The notes beneath the pieces were generated by a model. That model was given only the letters and a program-made list of their open reading frames with translations, was not told the origin of the DNA and ran no database searches. Positions 41,048 through 49,141 of a stretch of DNA of 53,856 nucleotides are shown in pieces. Made by a program: the position numbers and the translations under genes. Numbering within the stretch: position 1 is the stretch's first letter; every line of letters starts with the position of its first letter. The DNA is taken from the NCBI GenBank assembly GCA_023423045.1, contig JAFAGA010000057.1, positions 1 to 53,856 of the forward strand, in the 5' to 3' direction. The stretch is from Bacillota bacterium. Lineage in GTDB: Bacteria > Bacillota > Clostridia > Lachnospirales > Lachnospiraceae.

Positions 41048-42073
41048 ATGTATCAAATAGAGGATTACTGCGAGAAATTGCAGGACAGCCTTATGGAATA
41101 TTTCTGGAATGAGGGGGAGGGAGTGTTTCAAAATCACTATCCCTTAAAAAAGGAGGAAAACTGGATTTACTGGTGGCACGCTCACGCCATCGACTGTCTG
41201 CTGGATGGATATCTGAGAACGAAGGATAGGAAGTATCTCCTTAGAGCGGAGGCAGAGTATAACGGAGTTTATTTACAAAATGGAGGAACCCTTCTTCATA
41301 ACTGGTATGATGACATGGAATGGATGGCTCTGGCTCTTCTGCGGTTTTTTGATGTGACAGGGGAAGAGAACTATAAGGAGCAGGTACTTCTGCTATGGGA
41401 AGATATAAAGACGGCCTGGAATACGGAGCTTGGCGGAATGAGCTGGAAGAAGGATCAGCGTGACTACCGTAATACCCCGGCCAATGCGCCGGCGGCGATC
41501 CTGGCTTACCGTCTGTACCGGAGGTTTTCCCGGAGAGAAGATCTGGAGTGGGGGGATAAAATTCTCGCCTGGAACCAAAAGTATTTGACCGATCCCATAA
41601 CCGGCTTTGTCTGGGATGGCCTAAATCGCCTGGGAGACGGAGAGATTGATTATGACTGGCGTTATACCTACAATCAGGGAGTAATGCTTGGAGCCTTATT
41701 GGAGAGATATGAGATTCATCAGGAGAAGGCTGATCTGGAGCTTGCGGTAAAGATAGCGGAGGTGACCGGGCAGGAGCTTACGGATGCCCGAGGTAAAGCT
41801 GCGCCGGGAATTCTTCCATATGAGGGAGAGGATGACTGCGGCCTGTTTAAGGGAATCTATGTAAGGTATCTGGAGCAGCTTATCAAAACTCTGGAAGGCT
41901 GGAGCGAAATGGAGCTCATGCTGCGGCAGAATGCAAGATGCCTGATAGAACAGGGAGTAAACCGGAAGGGACTTGCCGGCGGGCATTGGGACGTTAAAGA
42001 GGAAGAATGTATTGATCTGGCCCAGCATCTGAGCGGAATCATGCTGCTGGAAATGGCATCCCGGCTGGGTTAA
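41048..42073 (+). CDS. cytoplasmic GH76 family glycosidase (alpha-1,6-mannanase-like)
   Basis: The 341-residue protein has an (alpha/alpha)6-type pattern of GH76: IYWWHAHAIDCLLDGYLRT, LHNWYDDMEWMALALLR, whose Asp-Asp pair is the expected catalytic site, NTPANAPAAILAYRLYRR, and YDWRYTYNQGVMLGALLE. It has no signal peptide, so it would act on short oligosaccharides after import. GH76 enzymes cleave alpha-1,6-mannosidic bonds of yeast mannan or mycobacterial glycans. The ATG at 41048 follows AAAGGAG; the in-frame ATG at 41024 is upstream of that site and is rejected. Confidence 0.85.
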   Translation: MYQIEDYCEKLQDSLMEYFWNEGEGVFQNHYPLKKEENWIYWWHAHAIDCLLDGYLRTKDRKYLLRAEAEYNGVYLQNGGTLLHNWYDDMEWMALALLRFFDVTGEENYKEQVLLLWEDIKTAWNTELGGMSWKKDQRDYRNTPANAPAAILAYRLYRRFSRREDLEWGDKILAWNQKYLTDPITGFVWDGLNRLGDGEIDYDWRYTYNQGVMLGALLERYEIHQEKADLELAVKIAEVTGQELTDARGKAAPGILPYEGEDDCGLFKGIYVRYLEQLIKTLEGWSEMELMLRQNARCLIEQGVNRKGLAGGHWDVKEEECIDLAQHLSGIMLLEMASRLG

Positions 42074-42101
42074 GGCGGGCGCCCGTATAAAGGAGGCGTA
42101 T

Positions 42102-43238
42102 ATGAGGAACTCAGGGAGAATTCTTATCATTCTACTGAGCATAATTCTGATGACAGGATGCGTGATAGGAGTTATACTCATAAGTAAAAACATGACGGGA
42201 GGTAAAAAAGACAAAATGACAGGAAATACAGCAGATACGGGGGACAAAAGCGTGACAGACAGGGATGTGATACCGGATTTGAAGACGGCGGAAGAAGCAA
42301 TGGACATCTTTCTGGCAAACTTCTATGTAAGGGAAGAGGACAGCGGCTATATTGTAGGTGAGGATTTCTGGCAGCAGGCGGAAATCTTTGAGATTGTAAT
42401 TGATGCCTATGATCGGACAAAGGATAAGAAATATTTGGACCTGATGAATGAAATGTACCGCGGCTTTTTAAAAAAGCATGGAGAAGACTGGTCCTCCAAT
42501 GAATATAACGATGATATTATGTGGATGACCATCGGCTGTGCAAGAGCATATGAGGCGACCGGTCAGAGCGAATATCTGGAACAGGCAAGAAAGCATTTTA
42601 AGGTGGTATTTGACAGAGCCTGGAGCGAGGATTTGGGAGGAGGGCTTTTCTGGAAGACCGAAAATAAGACAAAGAACTCCTGCATCAATTGTCCGGCTGT
42701 CATTGCAGCCTGCCTGCTGCATCAGATCACCGGCGAGGATGAATATATAGAGAAGGCTTTGATGATATATAAATGGCAGCGGGAGAATTTGTTCGGGACA
42801 ACGGGAGCGGTGTTTGATGCCTATGATTTAACCACCGGTGTCAACCAATGGGCCTCCACCTATAATCAGGGTACCTTTATCGGTGCGGCTATGCTGCTGT
42901 ACCAGTATTCCGGGGAGGAAAGCTATCTGGAGGATGCAGTGCTTGCCGCCGATTATACGGTAGAGACCATGTTCTCCGGGCAGGTCATGAATACGGAAGG
43001 TGACGGCAAGGATTTGCCGGGCTTTAAAGGGATACTGGCCAGATGGATGGGCAGATTCGTTAGAGAATGCGGTCAGGAGCAGTATACGGACTGGCTTGAG
43101 AAAAACGCCGGAACGGCTTGGAGGAACCGCAACACCAAGGGGGTTATGTGGACCCTGTGGAATCAGAAGACAGAGGATACCTTTTATTCAGCCTGGGGCT
43201 GTTCGGCAGGTGTGTCCATGCTGTTTAACTGGGAATAA
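42102..43238 (+). CDS. membrane-attached GH76 family glycosidase (alpha-1,6-mannanase-like)
   Basis: The 378-residue protein is a second GH76 member. It begins with a hydrophobic stretch and a lipobox-like MTGC, so it is a lipoprotein or is held by an N-terminal helix outside the cell. GEDWSSNEYNDDIMWMTIGCARAYEATG contains the catalytic Asp pair (YNDD), SCINCPAVIAACLLHQITG follows, and STYNQGTFIGAAMLLYQ matches the YNQG motif of the first enzyme. The two share the family plan but not close sequence. It would start mannan depolymerisation at the surface, feeding the importer. It is the last gene of this operon. Confidence 0.85.
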   Translation: MRNSGRILIILLSIILMTGCVIGVILISKNMTGGKKDKMTGNTADTGDKSVTDRDVIPDLKTAEEAMDIFLANFYVREEDSGYIVGEDFWQQAEIFEIVIDAYDRTKDKKYLDLMNEMYRGFLKKHGEDWSSNEYNDDIMWMTIGCARAYEATGQSEYLEQARKHFKVVFDRAWSEDLGGGLFWKTENKTKNSCINCPAVIAACLLHQITGEDEYIEKALMIYKWQRENLFGTTGAVFDAYDLTTGVNQWASTYNQGTFIGAAMLLYQYSGEESYLEDAVLAADYTVETMFSGQVMNTEGDGKDLPGFKGILARWMGRFVRECGQEQYTDWLEKNAGTAWRNRNTKGVMWTLWNQKTEDTFYSAWGCSAGVSMLFNWE

Positions 43239-43314
43239 TATTTTGGCCCTGCATCTTTCTTAACCTGTTGAGAAGCTGGTCAACAGTGCGTTGTTTTACT
43301 CCGGCAGGGAACTG

Positions 43315-43428
43315 TGATAACATGAGTTATCAGAAGATGCCTTTTAGCTTATGATACAAAGTGCTGTTTTTGCACCGTGCATCTCGATTACAGGAATATG
43401 AACAGTGTTCCTGTAATACAAGTTATCA
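43315..43428. promoter_or_regulatory. palindromes upstream of the XRE-FlhA gene, candidate operators
   Basis: TGATAAC-atga-GTTATCA (43315-43332) is a perfect 7-bp inverted repeat, and the half-site GTTATCA recurs at 43422-43428. Between them ATTACAGGAA (43387-43396) is inverted as TTCCTGTAAT (43408-43417), 11 nt apart. They fill the 232-nt gap before a gene whose product has an XRE DNA-binding domain, so autoregulation is likely. I see no strong promoter. Confidence 0.5.
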
Positions 43429-43470
43429 TAATTGCCGTGCTATGGTTAACAAAAGAGGCAGGAAAGGAAA

Positions 43471-44289
43471 ATGAACTTTATGGAAGGAATGAATTTTGGC
43501 AGCAGATTGGCAGTAGCCAGAAAAGAAAAGGAAATGACCCAGGAGCAGTTGGCTGCCCGTCTGGGAGTTACACCCCAAGCCGTCTCAAAATGGGAGAGAG
43601 GGGCAGGATATCCGGATATGGAGCTGCTATATTACCTCTGCGAGGTGCTGTGCTGCTCTGCGGATCATCTGATTGGCAGAGAGAGCAAGGAAAAGGTGAC
43701 GGAGGATAATGATTATAACAAGACAAGGCAGCTGCTGGAGGATGTGCTGGCGGAACCGCTGGTGCTGGAAGCGGGAACCGGTTATGTAGAGCTGCTGACA
43801 TCGGAATTAAAGGAGCAGTTTCCCCAAATTCATGATTTGCGGAAAGCGCTGGCCAGAAAGTACGGAATTCTTCTTCCGGTCCTGCGTATTCGGGATAATC
43901 CGGAACTTGGGCAATATGAATGCCGTATTCTGGCTTATGACGAAGTGCTGTGGTCCCATACAAAAGAAAATATTGAGGGGATGACCTTTGCCGATCTGTG
44001 TGAGCCCTTAGAGAACACGGTGATAGAGCATTATGATAAGATTGTGAACCGCCAGATGATACAGCAGCTGATAGCCAATGCTGCAAGGAAATATCCTTAT
44101 GCTATTAACGGTGTGGTTCCGGAAAAAGTGCCGTTGTCAATATTGCAGAAGGTTCTGTCTTCCCTTGTGGTAAAGAGAAAATCCATCCGAGGCCTGATGA
44201 AAATCCTTGAGGTTTTGGAGGAGGAAATAGGCAGGACCACAGATGCGGATCGGCTGACCGAAGCTGTTTTAAGCAAAGTTGCTCTTTGA
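43471..44289 (+). CDS. XRE-type DNA-binding domain fused to an FlhA-like cytoplasmic domain
   Basis: The 272-residue protein begins with a Cro/C1-type helix-turn-helix (residues 9-66; LAVARKEKEMTQEQLAARLG, VTPQAVSKWERG, YPDMELLYYLCEVL). Residues about 85-272 resemble the cytoplasmic C-terminal domain of FlhA/FHIPEP export proteins. LVLEAGTGYVELL parallels the FlhA ELEIGYGLIPL segment, LRKALARKYGILLPVLRIRDNP the RxxLAxELGxxLPxIRIRDN segment, and RQMIQQLIANAARKYPYAI, PLSILQKVLSSL and SIRGLMKILEVL the three later FlhA helices in the same order. No membrane helix is present, so it is soluble and cannot be an export pore. No flagellar gene is in the window. The ATG at 43471 follows AGGAAAGGAAA. 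The FlhA match is by eye; role unknown. Confidence 0.75.
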   Translation: MNFMEGMNFGSRLAVARKEKEMTQEQLAARLGVTPQAVSKWERGAGYPDMELLYYLCEVLCCSADHLIGRESKEKVTEDNDYNKTRQLLEDVLAEPLVLEAGTGYVELLTSELKEQFPQIHDLRKALARKYGILLPVLRIRDNPELGQYECRILAYDEVLWSHTKENIEGMTFADLCEPLENTVIEHYDKIVNRQMIQQLIANAARKYPYAINGVVPEKVPLSILQKVLSSLVVKRKSIRGLMKILEVLEEEIGRTTDADRLTEAVLSKVAL

Positions 44290-44338
44290 TGTTCAGGGCT
44301 TCTTTAAATAAAAAAGAATAAAGAGGAAAGTTAGTAGG

Positions 44339-44376
44339 AAAAGGATACATGGTGCGGAGGACCTTGTATCCTTTTT
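44339..44376 (+). terminator. terminator of the XRE-FlhA gene
   Basis: AAAAGGATACA (44339-44349) pairs with TGTATCCTTTT (44365-44375) and continues into T residues: an 11-bp stem with the U-tract in its 3' arm. It lies 50 nt after the stop. Confidence 0.8.
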
Positions 44377-44439
44377 GTATGCAAAAAAGAGATGAAGTTC
44401 ACCTGCGGATGAAGAGGGATACGGCACGGCAAACGCATG

Positions 44440-44515
44440 AAAAAAGTTGATGTATTAAAAAATACATCACTTTTTTATAATCCTTGGTATAATCGCTATA
44501 TAACGATTATACCAA
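44440..44515 (+). promoter_or_regulatory. two hairpins ahead of the ISAs1-type transposase
   Basis: First, TGATGTATT (44448-44456) pairs with AATACATCA (44461-44469), flanked by A6 and T6: a bidirectional terminator that blocks outside transcripts. Second, TTGGTATAATCG (44484-44495) pairs with CGATTATACCAA (44504-44515), whose end enters the ribosome site AAAGGAG (44514-44520). Insertion sequences use such structures to prevent transposase synthesis from read-through RNA. Confidence 0.6.
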
Positions 44516-44529
44516 AGGAGTATATACAT

Positions 44530-45000
44530 ATGAATAATTCGATTATGGAGTACTTTACAGTAATTGAGGATAAAAGAGAGTCATGGAAAGTAAAACACGG
44601 CTTATTAGAAGTGATATTTATTGCGATTGTAGCAACCCTCTGCGGAATGGATACCTGGCAGGATATTGCCGACTTTGCAGAAGAAAGAGAAGCCTGGTTC
44701 CGTAAGTATCTTCGATTAGATCATGGGATTCCATCCCATGGTACAATCGAACGATGCTTTAAATTTATTGATCCCAAACAGTTCCAAATGTGCTTTATCT
44801 CATGGGCAGAATCCGCTACGTTGTTACACGGAAGGCGAAACAATTGCCATTGATGGTAAAACGATGCGTGGAAGTGTAGATAAGGCAATGGAACGGTCGG
44901 CTATTCATATGGTAAGTGCGTGGGCAAGTGAAAACAAGCTTGTCCTTGGACAGATAAAAACCAATGAAAAGAGTAACGAGATTACAGCAATACCCGAGTT
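44530..45000 (+). pseudogene. ISAs1-type transposase, frameshifted and truncated
   Basis: The frame starting at ATG 44530 (AAAGGAG upstream) reads MEYFTVIEDKRES, VIFIAIVATLCGMDTWQDIADF, GIPSHGTIERCFKFIDP, which is the N-terminal half of ISAs1/H-repeat-type transposases. Around 44815-44826 one base is missing or extra: the reading moves to another frame with YTEGETIAIDGKTMRGSVDKA, a DDE aspartate motif, and QIKTNEKSNEITAIPE. It then stops matching at about 45000, where a recombinase-bearing element begins. The remainder of the gene, with the last acidic catalytic residue, must lie on the far side of that element or be lost. Not functional as it stands. Confidence 0.8.
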
Positions 45001-46605
45001 CCCCACGGTGTGATAGGGACATTTTCTAAACCGTGGTGAAATGGGGCGGTGTGTGACCATTTCTCGTCACGTTCGCCGACCTCCACCCGCTCAATAAAGA
45101 GGTTCAGGATTTCGGCGGTGAGCTCATTGATCTCCGTGTACTGCCTCGCCTTTTCAATGAAAGCGCCGACATTGGCCACCGATGCTCTTAGCTTTTCCAG
45201 ATCACTTTCTCTTTCCGGGATGGCGGTCTGGATTTCTTTTTGCTCGTTAAGGTAGTCGTCACTGAGCCTTCGGAAGACCTCGTTCGGGATTTTGCCAAGG
45301 ACATTATCTTCATACAGCCTTTTGAATAATGCACTCAGCTCCGCGTCTCTCCGTTTCAGAGATTCCAGTTCGCGCTCGACACGGGCAATCTCACGGCGGA
45401 TTTCAGCGCCGTTCTTTTGGGTGATGTGCTTGGCGAAGAGCAGTTCATTCTGCCTTGCGAAGTGGGTCACCCTGCGGAGATCGTCCAGAAGGATGGCGGC
45501 AAGCTGCACTTCCCTGATGTAATGCCCGGAACAGGTTTCCTTGCCTCTTTTCCTGTAGGTGGCGCATTGGAAGTTGTTTTTGACCGTGTCCATGGTGTGA
45601 GCCCGGCTGAGCACCATCGCCTTTCCGTAGTCCTTGCAGTAAATCAGTCCGGAGAACATATTCTGCTCCGCCATCTTGGCCGGACGGTGCTTGTGCCTGC
45701 GGATGTCCTGCACGATATCCCAAGTGCTCTGGTCTATCAGCGGCTCATGGGTGCTTTCAAGCCTTACCCGTTCCGAATCGGGGCGCTTGACACGCTTTTT
45801 GTTTTTGTAGGACAGTGTGGTGTACTTGAGGTTGATGGTGTGTCCGAGGTAAACCTCATCCTCCAGTATCTTTCCTACGGTTGTGGATGACCAGTAGTAG
45901 GGTTTGACAGGATCGAAGCCGACAATCTTGACTCCGTTTTTCTTGTGATAGTAATAGGCGGGGATGGGAATCTGCTCCTCTCGAAGTTGCACCGCAATCT
46001 GATTAGGGCCTTTCCCATTCATGCACAGAGAGAAAATGTACTGGACAATCGATGCCGTTTCCTCATCGGGAATGATCTTGCGCTTGGGGTCAGCAGGGTC
46101 TTTCTGATACCCGAAGGGCGGTCTTGAGCCAACCCTCGCTCCGCTTTCCGCTTTGATTTTAGCGGCGGCTTTTCCCTTTTTGCTGCAGTCTTTCGCGTAC
46201 CACTCGTTGATGATATTTTTGAACGGCGTAAATTCATTGTCACCGTAGAGGCTGTCCACGCCATCGTTCATAGCGATAAACCGCACGCCGTAGCTTGGGA
46301 ACACGATTTCTGTCAGTCTGTCGACCTCTAAATATTCACGCCCCAATCTGCTCACATCCTTGACGATGAAGGTTGCGACCTCTCCGTTTTCGATGAGCTC
46401 CATTGCCTCTTGAAAAGCGGGCCGATTGAAATTTGTGCCGGACGCACCGTCGTCACAGGAATTTCACATTCTCAAATCCATTGTCCTTTGCGTACTTCTC
46501 CAGCATCATCCTCTGGTTCTGGATGCTGTTGGAGTCTCCCTGACTGCCGTCGTCCTGGCTCAATCTTGAGTATAAAATTGTATACTTATCGTTTGCCTGT
46601 TTCAT
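44982..46605 (-). pseudogene. large serine recombinase, frameshifted
   Basis: The gene starts at ATG 46605 (AAAGGAG upstream) with YTILYSRLSQDDGSQGDSNS, where the first serine after YSR is the expected catalytic one, and runs to TGA at 46453. One base later in phase the frame continues with DDGASGTNFNRPAFQEAME and FIVKDVSRLGREYLEVDRL, then a recombinase domain (PPFGYQKDP, WSSTTVGKIL), a zinc-ribbon segment and a coiled coil near ESLKRRDAELSALFKRL. A one-base insertion near 46455-46460 therefore splits it. The last few codons and stop lie in ISAs1 DNA, so the gene ends on the element boundary. TnpX-like recombinases of this kind excise and integrate elements; this copy is probably inactive unless the shift is a sequencing error. 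Confidence 0.85.
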
Positions 46606-46688
46606 CTGTAAGCTCCTTTCCGGCAAACCGAATACGGTATTACACATCATACCGCAACGGTTCGCACAAGTCTATGCCAAAGAAAAGA

Positions 46689-46934
46689 TTACCGATTTTG
46701 CCCCGCATCAATGAGGCGGAGCAGTTTGTCCGTAGCGGTTTCAGAAGAAACAGGCCGGAAGAAGGAACGGACTTTGAAGGGCTTTCCCTCCAGAACCATC
46801 TCTCTTTCCCGGAAGAAACCTTCCTCCGAGATAACGGCCAGCGTGTCGTCAAAGGCGAGTACGGGATAGCCGAAGGGGGATAGGATGTGGGGGTTGCTCG
46901 CGGCATAGCCGCCGTTGCATTTGTTTTCTTTCAT
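46689..46934 (-). CDS. TnpW-like transposon-encoded small protein
   Basis: The 81-residue protein starts MKENKCNGGYAASNPHIL, and ends GKPFKVRSFFRPVSSETATD followed by KLLRLID. This last stretch parallels the C-terminus of the TnpW-type proteins of recombinase-borne elements (a basic residue, V-R-S/T-x-F, then ETxxDKL-RLI). Function unknown. AAGGAG lies 9 nt before the ATG at 46934. Larger frames in this place (to 47102 and to 46906) lack a ribosome site and are rejected. The recombinase gene lies 84 nt downstream on the same strand. Confidence 0.7.
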   Translation of the reverse strand: MKENKCNGGYAASNPHILSPFGYPVLAFDDTLAVISEEGFFREREMVLEGKPFKVRSFFRPVSSETATDKLLRLIDAGQNR

Positions 46935-47133
46935 ACTGCATTTCTCCTTTTGAAATTTTCCCCTGCGGATGCAGGGTATGTACTGCCGCCGGAGAAGGGG
47001 CGGCAAGGGGAATTTCGTTATTTGAGGTCGTCCACCTTCCTTTCTCCTGCTCTCTTTTCGACCGTGGGAATCGGCTCGGTTTGGGGCGGGAACCCTGCCC
47101 AAGTGACGATAGGGTCAACAGGGTCGATATTTT

Positions 47134-48147
47134 CTACACCGGGGCGGTGTCATTTTTATCGTCACCATCGTCACTGGGGCTGTCGGCATACAGATCGATG
47201 ATGCGCCTGCCGCTGCTCCTTCGTGTGACAGCCCGGATGCCATGACCGGCAAGCTCCTCCGTGTTCTGCAGGAGCAGCCGGGAAACCATGCGGTCACTGA
47301 TCCTGTTTTCTTCTCTGCTGATAAGCTCCGAAAGCTCGGCTGGCGTTCCGTGGTATTCGGACTTGTCCTTCATAAAGTCAGAAACAAGAAAAACGATGTC
47401 CGGGAGAAGCAGCTCCGGATGCTCCCGGCTGTCGGAAACCAGCTCCCAGACATTGCTTTCATTGCGGCGGAGCCCTAGCTCCCGGTATTCAATATCACGC
47501 CCGATGCAGGACAGGGTCGCCCGGCCGCTGCCCCGGCGTTCCTCCACCAGGGTGAAGCTGGTATCTACCGCACCCGATAGGCTTGTGGTTCCTGAGATGC
47601 GGTTGAAGGGATTGTCGTCTTTTTGCTTTCTGAGATGGTGGATCAGCAGAATCGCGATCCTGTTTTGATCCGCCAGCCTTTTGAGGGCGGTCAGGTCTGC
47701 ATAATCATTTGCGTAGGAGTTGTCCATAGCAGGCCTTCGAATCATCTGCAGGGTATCGATGATGATGAGCACCGTGTCGGGATGCTCAAGGATAAACTGC
47801 CCGATGCGCTCCTCCAGTCCCTCGCCCAGTCGAACGCTCTCCTCGCAGAAATGTACGTTGGGCGGCGCGTCCTCGGTGATGTCGAAGAGGCGGTTTTGAA
47901 TGCGCAGGCGGCTGTCCTCAAAACAGAGATACAGCGTCGTTCCCTGCTGTACACGATTGCCCCAGACCTCCTCCCCCTTGGCAACCGTGACCGACAGCCA
48001 CAGCGCCAGCCAGCTCTTGCCGGACTTCGGCGCACCGGCAAGCAGATGCAGACCGTGGGACAGCAGTCCCTCCACCACAAAGCAGATAGGCGCCAGCGGC
48101 TGGTTCATAAGAGTTTCTCCATCGATGGTGTGAAAGCGTTCTGTCAT
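47134..48147 (-). CDS. RepA-like AAA ATPase of the mobile element
   Basis: The 337-residue protein has Walker A LAGAPKSGKSWLAL, LYLCFEDSRLRIQNRL, a Walker B DTVLIIIDTLQMI, and LLIHHLRKQKDDNPFNRISG followed by TTSLSGAVD, the pattern of RepA/AAA_25 helicase-loader-like ATPases used by plasmids and integrative elements. RepA-like proteins are hexameric and act at an origin or in transfer of the element. GAAGGAGG precedes ATG 48147. The frame is open to 48222 but without a better start. The C-terminal 100 residues, with RRSSGRRIIDLY, may bind DNA. The repeats just upstream (48180-48330) are candidate binding sites. Confidence 0.85.
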   Translation of the reverse strand: MTERFHTIDGETLMNQPLAPICFVVEGLLSHGLHLLAGAPKSGKSWLALWLSVTVAKGEEVWGNRVQQGTTLYLCFEDSRLRIQNRLFDITEDAPPNVHFCEESVRLGEGLEERIGQFILEHPDTVLIIIDTLQMIRRPAMDNSYANDYADLTALKRLADQNRIAILLIHHLRKQKDDNPFNRISGTTSLSGAVDTSFTLVEERRGSGRATLSCIGRDIEYRELGLRRNESNVWELVSDSREHPELLLPDIVFLVSDFMKDKSEYHGTPAELSELISREENRISDRMVSRLLLQNTEELAGHGIRAVTRRSSGRRIIDLYADSPSDDGDDKNDTAPV

Positions 48148-48179
48148 GTTTTTCCTCCTTCTTGGTTTGATTTTGAAAA

Positions 48180-48330
48180 GTCCCTCTACTATATTCCCGG
48201 CCCAGAAGAGGAGTTGAGCCATTAATTCTTGAAATATTTTTATCCCTCTACTATTTATCCCGCTCCGGAGGGTGGTTGGACGGAATTATTTTTGAAACCC
48301 ATACCCCCCTTACTACTAATCCGGTTTCAT
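48180..48330. repeat. three iteron-like repeats upstream of the RepA-like gene
   Basis: Imperfect copies of the motif TCCCTCTACTAT(T)ATCCCG occur near 48180, 48243 and 48307 (the last as CCCTTACTACTAATCCGG), about 61-63 nt apart. The sequence around them, such as TTGAAA downstream of each, is also partly repeated, so the units are about 60 nt long. Iterons next to a repA-type gene suggest a replication or transfer origin; no AT-rich melting region was found nearby. Confidence 0.5.
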
Positions 48331-48353
48331 AAAGGGGTCTACAAAAACAAAAT

Positions 48354-48391
48354 GCAAAGTGCCGTCCGCTTTTTTGCGGACGGCACTTTGC
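48354..48391 (-). terminator. strong terminator of the tetR gene
   Basis: GCAAAGTGCCGTCCGC (48354-48369) pairs perfectly with GCGGACGGCACTTTGC (48376-48391) around TTTTTT on the plus strand. In the direction of the tetR transcript it is followed by a T-rich stretch (ATTTTGTTTTTG). It separates tetR from the RepA-like gene. Confidence 0.85.
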
Positions 48392-48517
48392 TGGATTTGG
48401 AAAATATCAATGGATTTAGATGCTTTTCGCTCCACAGGCCAAGACTGGACACTGAACGACACTGACCGATTAAGTACCACAAGGATAACAAGGCGCTGGT
48501 CGGTATACAGACCACGC

Positions 48518-49141
48518 TTATTTGATCTGAATTCCCTCTATAAGCAGCCGGATATGCTCTATCGCTTGTTCTTTCAAATCAAAGTCGGGATAGCGGACAC
48601 ACCATTCATAGCTGACGCCACGGATTGCCATTACAAAATGCCGAGAAAGCTCCTCCAACGGCAATGAAGATGTAAGCTCCCCGCGTCGGATGCCCTTTTC
48701 TAATACGCCATGAAACAGCGTATAAAGCTCTCGGCTGTAACCTTTCACCGCTTCGGTATCCACGGTTCCGGCCAGCAGCATCTGATAGATCTTTTTCATA
48801 TTTTCGCAGCCGATGGTATCCATAAGCTCATCGGCTATCTTTTGGGTCAGTGCAAGGAGTACCTCTGAGGCGGGCATATCATTGGGCAGTGCTTCCACAA
48901 AGGTTTTGTAATCCGCATCAGCCTTCGCGGCATGGTCTGCAATCAAAATGGCGATCAACGCATCCTTGGACTCGAAGTGTACATAAAAGGCGCCCTTCGT
49001 GATACCCGCTTCATCGGTGATGTCCTCTACGTTCACATCGGAGAAATTGCGTTCTGTAAATAACCTTTCGGCAATCTCATACAGCTTCTTTTTGGTTTCC
49101 GCACCCTGCACCTTTCGTTTATCTGGTTTTTTCTCTCTCAT
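48518..49141 (-). CDS. TetR/AcrR family transcriptional regulator
   Basis: The 207-residue protein has the usual TetR N-terminal domain (residues 15-60: TKKKLYEIAERLFTERNFSD, VNVEDITDEAGITKGAFYVHF, ESKDALIAIL). The helical C-terminal part would hold the ligand. The first ten residues are very basic. GAGGAG lies 7 nt before the ATG. It is divergent from the GLUG-protein gene, 230 nt away, and the natural expectation is that it represses that gene, itself, or both. The ligand is unknown. The 230-nt intergenic region has AT-rich tracts (TATAATAAG, TATAGC) but no promoter I can define with confidence. Confidence 0.93.
   Translation of the reverse strand: MREKKPDKRKVQGAETKKKLYEIAERLFTERNFSDVNVEDITDEAGITKGAFYVHFESKDALIAILIADHAAKADADYKTFVEALPNDMPASEVLLALTQKIADELMDTIGCENMKKIYQMLLAGTVDTEAVKGYSRELYTLFHGVLEKGIRRGELTSSLPLEELSRHFVMAIRGVSYEWCVRYPDFDLKEQAIEHIRLLIEGIQIK

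Noticed and set aside
43377..43709. 110-codon plus-strand frame across the start of the XRE-FlhA gene
   Set aside because: Out of frame with the HTH/FlhA reading, no ribosome site and no domain.
45049..45890. Plus-strand frames opposite the serine recombinase (68, 76 and 157 codons)
   Set aside because: The recombinase reading has clear domain order; these are antisense by-products.
46640..46906. 88-codon minus-strand frame overlapping the TnpW-like gene
   Set aside because: Different frame from the TnpW-like reading, which has the ribosome site and family motif.
47623..48225. 200-codon plus-strand frame opposite the RepA-like gene
   Set aside because: Opposite an ATPase with intact motifs; no ribosome site; likely shadow in GC-rich DNA.
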